Shown here piece by piece: positions 22,390 to 32,256 of a stretch of 64,000 nucleotides of DNA; position 1 is the stretch's first letter, and every line of letters starts with the position of its first letter. Source of the stretch: Branchipolynoe longqiensis (Eukaryota > Annelida > Polychaeta > Phyllodocida > Polynoidae); the NCBI GenBank assembly GCA_030323885.1, contig CM059186.1, forward strand, positions 148,367,810 through 148,431,809, in the 5' to 3' direction. The notes beneath the pieces were generated by a model. That model did no database searches. It had not been told where the DNA came from and worked only from the letters and a program-made list of their open reading frames with translations. The position numbers were made by a program, and so were the translations under genes.

Positions 22390-22688
22390 GGCCGCATTCA
22401 GGGTGCGTCTCGGAGGTGCCGCGGAGACGTCTCCGCGATGCTTTTTGGCCTATTTGCGTTCAGGGTGCGTCTTACCGCCGCCCTTTTCAGACTGGAGATG
22501 AAAAGTGCCTCGAAAATGGCCACCGCATTCAGTGGTTTCAGCCAATCACAGCATAGCTTTTCCATACCAAATGGCTGCCGCCTATGGGGGCAGCCATTTT
22601 CGAGACAACAAACTGCTTTTGCCATTTAGACTAGCGTGACGTCACGGCCATCTCCGAGGCACCTCCGAGACGGACCCTGAATGCGGCC
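22390..22688. mobile_element. MITE, GGCCGC family copy 1, CTG target duplication
   Basis: Termini are GGCCGCATTCAGGGTGCGTC and the complement of GGCCGCATTCAGGGTCCGTC. Directly flanking triplets are CTG (22,387-22,389) and CTG (22,689-22,691). The interior has cgaaaatggcc and attttcgaggc palindromic pieces and no coding frame. 3-bp CWG duplications fit Harbinger-type integration. Confidence 0.8.
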
Positions 22689-22923
22689 CTGGTGTCCGGT
22701 GCTTGCTTCTCAGTGTTTACTGCTCGATGCCTCGCCTGTTTCTGGCTTAGGTGGCCTGACGTTCTGCGTTACAGCCGTTTGTGTCTCTGTTTGGTCTGTG
22801 CATCTGTGTGTCTTTGCATCTGTGCCTCTAGGCATCTGTCACATTTTAGTGCTGCTTCTGATTGGTGCCTAGGGAGTTGCTGCCCTATGCACTGCAGCTA
22901 CTTGTTACGGTCTCTCTTGATGA

Positions 22924-23609
22924 AGGGCCTTCCACACTATGACGTATAGCCTTAGCGTATGCCGACGTATGTTATCTTCGACCAACACGTCAGTGTACAT
23001 CGTCATATGTTACGTATACATTGGGCATACGTCGGGTACGTTCCGGATACATTGTTATACGTCGCCGTGCATCGAGGATCCGAAAAATGTTGTGCATGCT
23101 CAAAATGTCCAAAGTGTGTCGATGTGTGGCTCGTATGTTGAACGTATGCTGCGTGTACGTTCGGGATACGTCGGGATGCATTGCTGCACATTAGCCTACG
23201 TTCAGCCAGTGGGAACATGCAGTCTGCGTACAGTCCACATACTGTCAACGGATGCATTACATACTCCTAATGTACTTCCGAACGTATGCCTGCCGTATCT
23301 CCAGTGTATTTAACGTATACGCCATACTTCTAGCGATGGAGTAACGTTGGTCAGCGTTCCGTGAGCGTATGCGAGCATTTTGCGAAAGTTTTGCGAGGCA
23401 CATGAACGCTCTCATACGCTAGCAATACGTCAGAGATACGGTCTGCATATGTTACATATGTTGTGTGTATGTTGTATGTATGTTGTTTATACACTGTTTA
23501 TACGCCGATTTTTATCCCTCGCGGCTAAAAAGTTTGAATGGTGCCATACTGGCAAATTTCCGAACGCTGAGCACGCGCTGACGCCATACATCGTAGTGTG
23601 ACAGGGCCT
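22924..23609. mobile_element. Harbinger-type MITE, TGA target duplication, CGTATG-rich
   Basis: Termini are AGGGCCTTCCACACTATGAC and the complement of AGGCCCTGTCACACTACGAT, flanked by TGA (22,921-22,923 and 23,610-23,612). Variants of cgtatg/catacg recur throughout on both strands. Non-coding. Confidence 0.75.
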
Positions 23610-24244
23610 TGAGGGTGGGTGTTAATGCCTGGTACACTGCAATTAACTTGAATTACATGTGTGTTGGTGCCCAGGGTGCTGATGCCTTGTATCCATCAGA
23701 AGCGATGGGCCTGCTAGCACCATTGCCTCCACATCGGACACCATTTGACATACATTGATGTCCACACTGCAAGTTCTAGTTTGCAACTGACTTTATTTAG
23801 AACGTTCCCCTTGTGACGTAACCCTGCGCCACTCTGGGGGCGTTCGGACAATATGACCAGAACACACATACATCACAGGGGTTGGGGGGTTGGGGGGGGG
23901 GGGGGGGGGGGGGGGGCGGATGAAAGCAATTAGATATTAGGGACTAGGCTGGTCAATCAATGTGGCGGTGAGGGGGGAGGGGACTTGGGAGGAACAAATT
24001 GTCAGAGGGGATAGGTGGTGGAGCGGTACTGGAGGAAGGCGACCAGCTTGACAAGCAATGGCTGGGATGATGGTGGCAGGAAGTGATGCTATGGATGAAG
24101 GAGGAGTCAAGATGGCAGCCGTGAAGGCAGATTGTGGTGGTTGCGGTGGTGGGGGACGGCTAAAGTTACAAGCACGGTGTGAAGAGGTAGGTCCACCAGG
24201 AAACAGAGTGGAATTTAAAATGATGACCCCTCACCCACCCTAAA
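23610..24244. other. Unassigned, with a G-rich run
   Basis: Only a G tract interrupted near its start by TT stands out (23,879-23,916, with ~25 consecutive G at its end). It may form G-quadruplex structure. The surrounding DNA has no supported gene. Confidence 0.6.
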
Positions 24245-24450
24245 GTTCACCTAGTGGGAGGTCGTGGGTTCCAATCCCAAGCGAGTTTACCCAGTGACTT
24301 AGAAAATTGATAAATGTTGCTGGCTCGTTTGGCACTCGGCATTAATAGGATATGTAATGGACTGGTTTGCTCAGTGTCAGGATAATGTTACTGAGTGGGA
24401 TATTCAGGCACTGGGCCAGTGACCATTTGTCTCAGTGTGGCAGTACCTTA
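24245..24450 (+). mobile_element. SINE (copy c), 5' and 3' truncated
   Basis: It begins within the head (B-box-like GTGGGTTCCAATCCC) and continues AAAATTGATAAATGTTGCTG, GGCACTCGGCATTAATAGGA, GTCAGGATAATGTTACTGAG and AGTGTGGCAGTACC. The AACAAC tail is missing. Confidence 0.75.
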
Positions 24451-24550
24451 GTGGCCAGGTATACCTCACCAAGAGACAACCGGATCCGGTATCAAAAGCT
24501 CTCCAAGAGGACATTTGTTTAGTTTTTTCAGTGCATGCAACTGAACAATG

Positions 24551-25760
24551 TGTAAAAATATACGGATTTTCGGTTCGGAATTATATATTGGCAGAGAGCA
24601 TTATTATCCTCGGGCGACACGGAGTGGGGACCAAGGTTATGTAATAAGAAAAGCAGTGGGTGCCCCACTCTGTGTGACATATTAGGCTATGTGAAATATA
24701 TGAAGAGTTCAGGTGCAAAACCATGTAAACGCAATCTAAAAATTGTAGTTTAAATAGCAGATTTGTACATGAAAATAATTTTAATTCTCACAAATTCCAC
24801 TTTTCATATGATCATATGACTATAGTGCAATGAAGAAACAAGTAGGAATATAAAAAAATTAACTTTTGAAGGTTTGATTCCAAGAGTTATCTCCATTTTG
24901 GGATTGGCGTTTGCATGGTTTTGCACCTGAACTCTTCATATGTTAATACATAGTGCCCAAGATTGTGATGAGATGTTCCTGTATAAGAGACAGTTAATGT
25001 TTGGTGAAATGTTCCCCCTATGCACCAGTAAGAGTGCAAGTGGAGAAGGACATTGTTAATATATATATTTATTGTAACTGTCTGCAACTACCTGTTACCA
25101 CAGGGCCGATGGGCAAGCACACCAGCCACACTGCATACATTATGGACACCACCTACAGCTGGGTTGAGTGGCAGATGCCCATATGGGGGGTGTCACCTCC
25201 CGGGCTGTGGAGGGTGCCTGATTGGCTGGCTGTGGGAGGCCCAGTCACCTGCACCCCTTTGCCCCACCTGACCACACAAACCTCATTTTGATATTGATTG
25301 TTCTAGACTCTCTGAGATATGCTGCTACAGGCACTACTAGGCATACTACTCTACTCCTGACTCTTGAGTGAGACACACTCTCTTTTGGGCAGGAACCCAG
25401 ACACTATGTCTGATGCTCCACCTTTCATATATACAGAGCTGTGTGCAACAACCATGGGACTCTGGTTCAATGGGCTGTAGGCACTGATTCATAGACATAC
25501 TAAAGAGGTAATGAGACTATGTGTGGACAGAAGGTATGGGGTCAGGGTGATAGGTCATTAGTAGGTGAACAGGAGCTGATGCCAATAAAGCACAACTTCT
25601 TCACTGTCAATCTTGCGTGACTTGTCTTCCCTTTCTTCCTTATGAGTTTGTTGGAGAGGGGCATCAGGTGTGAACTGACAGACAGTTGTCAGAACGCACA
25701 TGGGAAGAGCTTTGTGGTATCTCTGGGGCTCTGACGGCCGGGGCATCCAGTAATATTACA
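24551..25760 (+). repeat. R1 LTR, plus-strand copy (~1.2 kb, MITE inside)
   Basis: It begins near TGTAAAAATATACGG and ends CAGTAATATTACA, followed by a PBS-like GTGGCGACTGCGACG. A polyadenylation signal (ccaataaagc) lies at ~25,580. It is matched over most of its length by 28,349-29,263 on the opposite strand. The extra length is explained by the MITE at 24,701-24,938 and smaller indels. The 5' boundary is approximate. Confidence 0.7.
24701..24938. mobile_element. MITE inserted in the R1 LTR, TA target duplication
   Basis: TIRs are TGAAGAGTTCAGGTGCAAAA and its complement at the right end, flanked by TA on both sides (24,699-24,700; 24,939-24,940). The homologous R1 LTR at 28,349-29,263 lacks the insertion and reads straight through (gaaatatatgttcat). 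A TA duplication and long TIRs suit Tc1/mariner; ATAT is also possible. Confidence 0.8.
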
Positions 25761-26395
25761 GTGGCGACTGCGACGATTCTCTGAGACGCCGCCGATCGTC
25801 TCAGACGACAGAAGACTGGGCTTCCACGACGGAAGACAGTCTCAGAAGATGGAAGAACTCGTGGAGGACGAGAGATGCACCGTGGTGACAAGAGACATGC
25901 TGCGATGAGGAGATGCGCCGGGCACACTCCCGGCGATGAGAGACGCGCCCATGATGACGAGAGGCGCGCTGCTGTCGTCAGATGATGCAAAACTCGTCAC
26001 CGATGAACAGGTAGGGTCCAGTTTTGTTTTATTGCTTGTTTTGGGCGCTGGGGCGCTGAAACGGGGTGAGACACCGCTGTACCGCTATTGTAACGTATTT
26101 AAGGGTTAAAATAACGTATTTAAGGGTTAAAATAACGTATTTAAGGGTTAAAATAACGTATTTAAGTTAGAAAAACAGGAATTATGGAAAATTGTAATTA
26201 AATTGTGCTGGTCGGTAGGAGTGGCGAGGGGTCATTGGCTAATAAATAATAGGATATTAGTAGTTTGCTCTCCTTTGACCATGCTATTGAGCAGGGTAGA
26301 CCGACTGCTGGGGGCTACACGCATGAGTGACGCCATCCGCCGTTTATGACCAGCCGGTGGGTGATGAAGGCCGGCAGGGCGCTGTGTGTGTATGT
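25761..26395 (+). mobile_element. R1 internal leader
   Basis: It starts at the PBS-like site. A GA-rich stretch with repeated gaagac/gagacgc motifs is followed by a block (26,000-26,330) shared with 11,710-12,042. That block contains four ~21-bp repeats of ttaagggttaaaataacgtat. There is no convincing ORF, so it is probably untranslated. Confidence 0.6.
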
Positions 26396-26586
26396 TGTGA
26401 AAGTACAACGTCTGAACACTTTTACTTCTGGATACTGAATGGTTTATTCACGTCCAGGGCTCGCTGAACCCGCCGGCTAAACTTTCCATGATGTCATCTC
26501 ATTTACATAATCCTTTGTCTCAAACCTTTGCATCTCATTAGCATATATTAACCACATGCCTATACGTCTATTATGCATATATCACA
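26396..26586 (-). repeat. Solo LTR of the Gypsy-1/2 family
   Basis: The 191-bp TG...CA sequence is closely similar to the Gypsy-2 LTRs (tgtgaaagtacaacgtctga, then ggatactgaatggtttattc). No internal DNA adjoins it. Flanking 5-mers TATGT and TGTGT differ at one base. It splits the R1 leader from the R1 gag, so it inserted after R1 and lost its body by LTR recombination. Confidence 0.88.
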
Positions 26587-26684
26587 TGTGTGGGTGAATG
26601 TAAACAGAGGGAGGTGAAGTTGACCTGAGGTGACCTAGACAGGGTCGGTCAGTATTGTGATGTGTATGTGTCGGTAGCATATAT

Positions 26685-27110
26685 GTGACTTGTAGAGAGA
26701 GACGGGAATTAGCTAGTCTACAGCATAAAAGTAATGAAACTAGAATAAGAGCTCTTAAAGCATATGGGAAGTCTGTGCCTATGCTGGATGGGACTGACAG
26801 AGGTGCACTGAGAGAGTGGGTAGATCTTATTGAGAGGATTGGAGTTCTTGCAGATGTGCCAGACTTAGATATAATTCGCTTCGCACTTTCAAATGCAACA
26901 GGTACACTGCATGAAGTGTTATTCACTGCCTTCACAACTAAGGGTGCTAAGTCATGGGATGATACCAAAGAGGAAATTGCTAAGACTTTGTTAACTGCAG
27001 ATTAAAAAACTCATGCAAAAAGTATAGTAATGACTATGGTACAGAATGAGGGTGAGACAGTGGTGGCATATTGCCAACGATTTAAAACAGCTGCTAGTAA
27101 GGGGTGGAAA
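26685..27110 (+). pseudogene. R1 Gag fragment (Ty3/Gypsy-type capsid)
   Basis: The frame contains LREWVDLIERIGVLADVP, IIRFALSNATGTLHEVLF, KGAKSWDDTKEEIAKTLL and, after a TAA at 27,003-27,005, AKSIVMTMVQNEGETVVAYC and QRFKTAASK. The sequence of W-D-x-x-K, then M-x-Q, E and Y-x-x-RF is characteristic of retrotransposon Gag cores. It lies in the same orientation as the R1 LTR and leader. The stop, and the replacement of the 3' part by (CA)n-like DNA from 27,115, make it non-functional. Confidence 0.7.
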
Positions 27111-27114
27111 TATG

Positions 27115-27250
27115 TATGTGCACACAGGTACGCATAAGGAGGAGCAGGCTCAGGCCACACAATACACACAGCATACATGCTGCATGCACACACACAGCAC
27201 ACAATATACATATAAGGTACATATAGGTGAGTTGATCGATTGATGTGTAT
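27115..27250. repeat. CA-rich simple sequence
   Basis: Imperfect acacac/catacatg-type low-complexity sequence after the gag fragment. Confidence 0.6.
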
Positions 27251-27260
27251 ATCTGTGTGA

Positions 27261-27905
27261 ATGTATAGAGCCATGGCGCACCAGTGGGATGAAGGTTTCT
27301 GGGAGGAAGACATAGAAGACATCTGGGATGAGGACAATATAGTGTGGGACTTTGGAGGAGATAGAATTGAGATGGCAGATGAAAATGAAGTAGAGGAGAT
27401 TGACAGGGAGGTTAAAATTCAAGCGGTCCATAAGCCGTTGGTGGCGATAATGCAAAAACCGATTCACAAACTTTCAGCCAAAATGCAGAAAATGCGAATG
27501 CATTTGCAAAACTGCAATATTCAACTATGTCATGTGAAGGGTTCTTTGATGTTTTTTGCAGATACATTGTCCAGAGCACATAGTGCTAATGTAGGTCATG
27601 GTAGCCTGTTCGATGACACGTTCTGCTTTGCCGCAGTGGACATGCAATCGTCAAGTTTGTTAAGTAAAATTGTCAGAGAATATGAAAAAGATGTATCCAT
27701 GTCCATGTTAATCACGCACATTGAGGATACACATCAATATCGGATTGCTATGAACAGGCACACATCATCGTTGCCATCGTCACACAGCTTTCACATTCAT
27801 ATATACATTTGTGCATATATTATGGCAGCTGTTTATCCCATCATTACTAACAACCTACTTACTCAAACTACTTCATGTAGTCAAAAGACACACCTGAGGT
27901 ATTAA
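27261..27905 (+). pseudogene. Chimeric ORF: acidic leader joined to a Gypsy RNase H/linker fragment
   Basis: The 214-codon frame has three unrelated parts. Residues ~6-48 are very acidic (WDEGFWEEDIEDIWDEDNIV). Residues ~50-155 match the end of RNase H and the linker of Gypsy-1 (HKPLVAIMQKPIHKLSAKMQ, FADTLSRAHSANVGHGSLFD, EYEKDVSMSMLITHIED). The remainder is unrelated His/Tyr-rich sequence. The Gypsy part lacks the RNase H catalytic residues. It has the opposite orientation to Gypsy-1 and -2 and no LTRs. I take the open frame as accidental; the acidic part could be the end of R1 Gag. Confidence 0.6.
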
Positions 27906-28348
27906 CCTTTTAAGCATAACCCTATAAGCTAACCACACTCTATCTAACAGAATAAACAAACCATTCTACTAACACTCACTCCATCTCAAAATGTTAACTC
28001 CAACAACATGATAATTTTGCAATTCACAACATAGTAGGCATACAAACCTGGAAAACCTGAAGGAAAACTATGCACCTAACCACTCCGTAATGTAAAGGTC
28101 TAATCAATACACATGTATGTATCAAGTTTGTAGGAATACAACATATAACTGCTATTTTTGTATGTGAATTGTCAAACTATACCATATGTCAGTCTTTGAA
28201 TGTTTGATATTGTTATTTCAGCTGATTTGGGCTAGCTGCATATATTGTAAATAATTGTATTGTCACATGGCTGGAAGACCAGTGCCACGGCGCTGACAAA
28301 AGACTTTATTCAATGAATAAACTATATTTACAACAGCAAAAAATAATG
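27906..28348. other. Unassigned AT-rich DNA
   Basis: I see no gene or repeat. Confidence 0.5.
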
Positions 28349-29263
28349 TGATATTACTGAATGCCCGGCCACGTTTGGGACACCAGATAATATTACAAAC
28401 TCTCCCCGTCATTATCTCTTATCTGTCAGCTCATTTAACCAATACTAAGGAAGAATGAAGACAAGTCACACAGATCAACAGTGGGAAGTTGTGCTTTAAT
28501 AACACCAACTCCTGTCCACCTACCAGTGACCTAGCATCCACTCCCCTTACCTTCTAGCCACACAAGATATCATTACCTCTTTAGCCTATATAGAAAGCAG
28601 TGTCTACAGCCCATGGGACAGGAGTCCTATGGCTGTGTTCACACTCAATTGGAAGATATGAATTTTTCTAGCATCAGACAGAATGTCTGGGGTTCCTGCT
28701 CAAGAGTAGGTGTGTCTCACTCAAGAGCCAGGAGTAGAGTGATCCCTCTCCAGTGTGCCTGAAGCAGGGTCCTGAATAATGAATTAATCTCAAAGTGAGG
28801 CTAGTGTGGGCAGAAGGCCAAGGTAGTGTGGGTGACTGGGCATTCCCACAGCCAGCCAATCAGGCACCCCCACAGCCTGGGAGTGTGACAACCCCCAGTA
28901 CGGTTGTCTGTATATGCAGATTAGGCTGGTGTGCGGGCCCAGTGGTCATGTAGGGACAGGTAGCTGCAAACAGTTACAATAGATCTCTGTTAAAATGACC
29001 CTTTCTCCAATTGCACTCTTTTATGGATGCATAGAGAAACATTTCAACAATCATGTACTGTCTCTTATATAGGAACATCTCTTCATTAATCTTAGGCATC
29101 ATGTATGAACATATATTTCACATAGCTTATATCATGTCATAATGGGAGTGGGATATTATTACTTTTAGTTTACATAACATTGTCCCCACTCCGTTGCTCA
29201 AGAATAATAATGATCTCTGCCAATATATAATTCTAAACCGAAAATCCATATATTTTTACAATA
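28349..29263 (-). repeat. R1 LTR, minus-strand copy (~0.9 kb)
   Basis: Read on the minus strand it ends GGCATTCAGTAATATCACA (plus 28,349) and begins near TTATTGTAAAAATATATGG. Along its length it matches the 24,551 copy, for example GGATTTTCGGTTTAGAATTA, AAGAGATGTTCCTATATAAG and CTCTTGAGTGAGACACACC. It lacks the 24,701 MITE. Being inverted, it is not the partner LTR of the plus-strand copy. Confidence 0.75.
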
Positions 29264-29270
29264 AGTTGCT

Positions 29271-29310
29271 ACCCGTCCAGATGTGTTGCTAGGATGTACA
29301 ACAACAAACA
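29271..29310 (+). mobile_element. SINE 3'-tail fragment
   Basis: acccgtccag, gatgttgctaggatgta-like sequence and caacaacaaaca match only the 3' end of the full SINE copies. Confidence 0.6.
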
Positions 29311-29453
29311 TATATCTTCTATATTTATAATAAGTAGAGCTTGACTCAGATTACAATATGTCTTAAATGTCTTACTTAGTAAATAAAATTAAACTAATTA
29401 CGAAACCCTAATGCTTTTGTGTATGTGTGAATATTGTAAAATGTCAAATGTAA

Positions 29454-30780
29454 TGGCCCTGTCACACTACGATGTGACGACGTCAGCATAGGCACAACGT
29501 GCAAATAATTATATTACGTCGAAGTTCTCAGCGTAGTATGCAAATTGCTGCACAAGTTGGATGTTCATGCCGCATAGTTGACGTGAGCGTAACGTCAGTA
29601 TAGCGTCGTGCCAACCAACACGCAACCACCACCCAACAACCACACAACCACCACACAACCGCCACCCAACCACCACACAACCACCACACAACTGCCACCC
29701 AACTACCACCCAAGCACCACCCAACCGCCACCCAACCACCACCCAACCACCACCCAACCGCCACCCAACCGCCACCCAACCACCACCCAGCCACCACCCA
29801 ACAACCACCCAATGACAACCCAACCGTCTCCCAACCACCACCCAACTGCCACCCAAGCACCACCCAAGCACCACCCAACTGCCACCCAACTGCCACCCAA
29901 CCACCACCCAACCACTACCCAACCACCACCCAACCACCACCCAATGACCACCCAACCATCTCCCAACCACCATCCAACCACCACCCAAGCTCCACGCAAC
30001 CACCACCCAACCACCACCCAACCGCCACCCAACCACCACCCAACCACCACCCAACCACCACCCAACCACCACCCAATGACCACCCAACCATCTCCCAACC
30101 ACCACCCAAGCTCCACGCAACCACCACCCAACCACCACCCAACTGCCACCCAACCGCCACCCAACCACCACCCAACCACCACCCAAGCTCCACGCAACCA
30201 CCACCCAACCACCACCCAACTGCCACCCAACCGCCACCCAACCACCACCCAACTGCCACCCAACCGCCACCCAACCACCACCCAACCAACACCCAACCAA
30301 CACCCAATGACCACCCAACCGTCTCCCAACCACCACCCAACCACCACCCAACCAGCCCCAAACCACCACCCAACCACCACTCAACCAACAACCAAAAAAC
30401 CAACCAAACAACCAACAACCAACAATCAACCAACAACCAAACAACCAACAACCAACAACCAACAACCACCAGCGTAGTGAGCAGCGTTCGACTAACATAC
30501 GTCTAACGTCATCGACGTTCGCCTAACGCGTTCCTGACGTGAGTGTGACGTGACCCGAACGTCAGAGCATCACATCGAGCTACGTCAAAAGTTGTCAACA
30601 TGTCCAAAACCTTGACGCGTGCCGACGTCACACGAAGTGACACGACGTAACGTGATGTAGCTCGACGTCATTCTAATGTCATTCTAACGTCATCATAACG
30701 TAACCCAACATACCTGAACGTAATGACGAAAAGTCACCTATGCCAGGCTTACGTTGGCTCTTCCTAGTGTGACACCCCTT
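29454..30780. mobile_element. Harbinger-type MITE with TAA target duplication, expanded by a minisatellite
   Basis: Termini are TGGCCCTGTCACACTACGAT and the complement of AAGGGGTGTCACACTAGGAA, flanked by TAA (29,451-29,453 and 30,781-30,783). Subterminal segments (29,470-29,610, 30,475-30,770) are rich in gacgt/aacgtc like the 8,228 element. Nearly everything between is the 11-bp array. No transposase. Confidence 0.85.
29617..30470 (+). repeat. 11-bp minisatellite ACCCAACCACC, ~0.85 kb
   Basis: The unit is ACCCAACCACC with variants (accgcc, actgcc, aagctcc, aatgacc and gtctccc blocks) arranged in a higher-order pattern such as aatgaccacccaacc followed by tctcccaacc. The last ~100 bp decay to aaccaac. 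No unit contains a stop codon on either strand, so long ORFs appear in several frames on both strands. Confidence 0.95.
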
Positions 30781-30783
30781 TAA

Positions 30784-31519
30784 CCTAGGACTGATGCGTT
30801 ATGTGTGTCAGTGTAGTGAGTAGTAGTAATATTAGTAAGTGTTGCTCTATACCAGGTGCGGTAACTTATCACGCCATTGTACATTGCGTAATTCCTATGC
30901 ATTATATATCTCGTCACTCCTATAATATATTCAGCTATTGTGATATGGTGTTTGAGTTCTCAAGTACTCTCGGTGTGTATGCATTCTACTGGGTTAGAAG
31001 GGGCCGATGTATGTGTAGAGCCTTGAAATTAATCATTTTCAATCTGTTTGTATGTTCCAAGTTGTTCAGCAATTCAAATAAAAAATAAATTGAAATAAAC
31101 CTTTTTTCTTCTCGTCCCCAGATATGATTTTGCTAGCCTGAAGAAACCCAACACGTTGTAGATCCTATTTATGCAGAAAATCATCTTTTGTTTCAACTAC
31201 ATTATACATGAAATTTTCTACTGCCCTTTTTAAAACACTAGCACAGTTTGACCAGAGCTAGCATCATGTGAACGGTATCATTTTATAGCCAGCATTAGTG
31301 GTTATAGTTTCATATTTTGTTAATGAATAAAATTTAAAATAGATAGATATTTTAGACATTTATTTATTCACAATTGCTATATATTATTCCACAAACATGT
31401 ACTATTCTGTTGACAATAGAAATTGCAGGAACAGTTTAATCATCAATGGTTGTCTTCCCACTGCCCCGTATAAAGAAGATAAGATATTGATAGACGAATT
31501 TAATTTCAAATGTTCAATT
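30784..31519. other. Unassigned AT-rich DNA
   Basis: I see no gene or repeat structure. An aataaaaaataaa stretch occurs near 31,077. Confidence 0.5.
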
Positions 31520-31733
31520 AACCGTGGGGTCGTGGTTCGAACCCTGGTCAAGTCAAACCAATAACTTAAAAATTGATACTTGTCACTTCCTAGCCTGGCA
31601 TGGTGCTGGCAGCCAGGTATTCCAGTGTGGCAGCATTATAAAGTCGCCATGAGTGTGCACTGTCACAAGTCGGTACCCGTCCTGATATGACGTGAGATGT
31701 TGCTAGGACAAAACAACAACACACAAACAAACA
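31520..31733 (+). mobile_element. SINE (copy d), 5'-truncated, internally deleted
   Basis: It has the B-box (GTGGTTCGAACCCTGG), AAAAATTGATACTTGTCACT, then jumps past the GATAATGTGACTGAG core to CAGTGTGGCAGCATTATAAA, GAGTGTGCACTGTCACAAGT, CCCGTCCTGATATGACG and tail acaacaacacacaaacaaac. It abuts the truncated 5' side of DIRS-B. Confidence 0.8.
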
Positions 31734-31739
31734 TCTATC

Positions 31740-32256
31740 CTAGAGCAGGCTGTCGTCATGGTGCGGTGGGGCAGCTACATGGGCAAAGTGGATCTCTCCA
31801 GCGTGTACTTGAGTGTCCGCATCCACCCGGAGGACTACCCGCATGCGGGCCTCCATTGGACGTTCGCAGGCGACAGTGCCCCCACTTACATGTTCGACAC
31901 CCGGCTTATGTTCGGCGCGCAGTTGAGTGCTATAGTGTTCAACCAGCTCACGCAAGCGGCCATCAGGATAATGCACGCACACGGATGGCACAACCATATT
32001 GCGACAATTTTTGTCATCACACACCCCCGCCGTGATACTTGCCGCCGCATTGTGGATGAACTCATGGCATTGCTGCGCAAGCTTGGCTTTGCCATCAACT
32101 ATGGGCGTGGCAAGCAACACAATCGATTTCACAACCACCCTCCCGCCCAAGAAGCTCCAGACCCTCATAAAGGAAGCCAAGGCAGCTTCACAACGCCGCA
32201 GCCTCACCATGCAAGAGCTGCAGTCAATATGCAGCAAGCTAAACTGGGCCACCTAG
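31740..32256 (+). pseudogene. DIRS-B reverse transcriptase fragment
   Basis: The frame has MGKVDLSSVYLSVRIHPEDY with the first catalytic Asp, GLHWTFAG and LMFGAQLSAIVFNQLTQAA, the layout of DIRS-type RT palms. Where Y-x-D-D should be, the sequence reads HIATIFVITHP, so both catalytic aspartates are gone or moved out of frame. Further on, LRKLGFAINYG and (other frame) LTMQELQSICSKLNWAT correspond to the RT/RNase H connection. One or more frameshifts occur before the MITE insertion at 32,257. Inactive. Confidence 0.72.

Noticed and set aside
22285..22629. 114-codon plus-strand ORF
   Set aside because: It spans simple repeats and a MITE; no domain, and the antisense frame over the MITE is equally open.
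26085..26165. Telomere-like repeats (TTAAGGG)
   Set aside because: The unit is a 21-bp retroelement leader repeat (ttaagggttaaaataacgtat), not a 6-7-bp telomeric array, and it recurs in a leader fragment at 11,868-11,930.
27261..27905. Novel host gene with an acidic N-terminus
   Set aside because: The middle is a fragment of Gypsy RNase H/linker without catalytic residues, and the ends are unrelated low-information sequence. A chance fusion is the simplest reading.
29509..30498. Long ORFs on both strands (up to 329 codons) rich in Trp/Gly/Val or Thr/Pro/His
   Set aside because: They arise from an 11-bp minisatellite that happens to contain no stop codons. All frames are equally open, and the sequence lies within a MITE.
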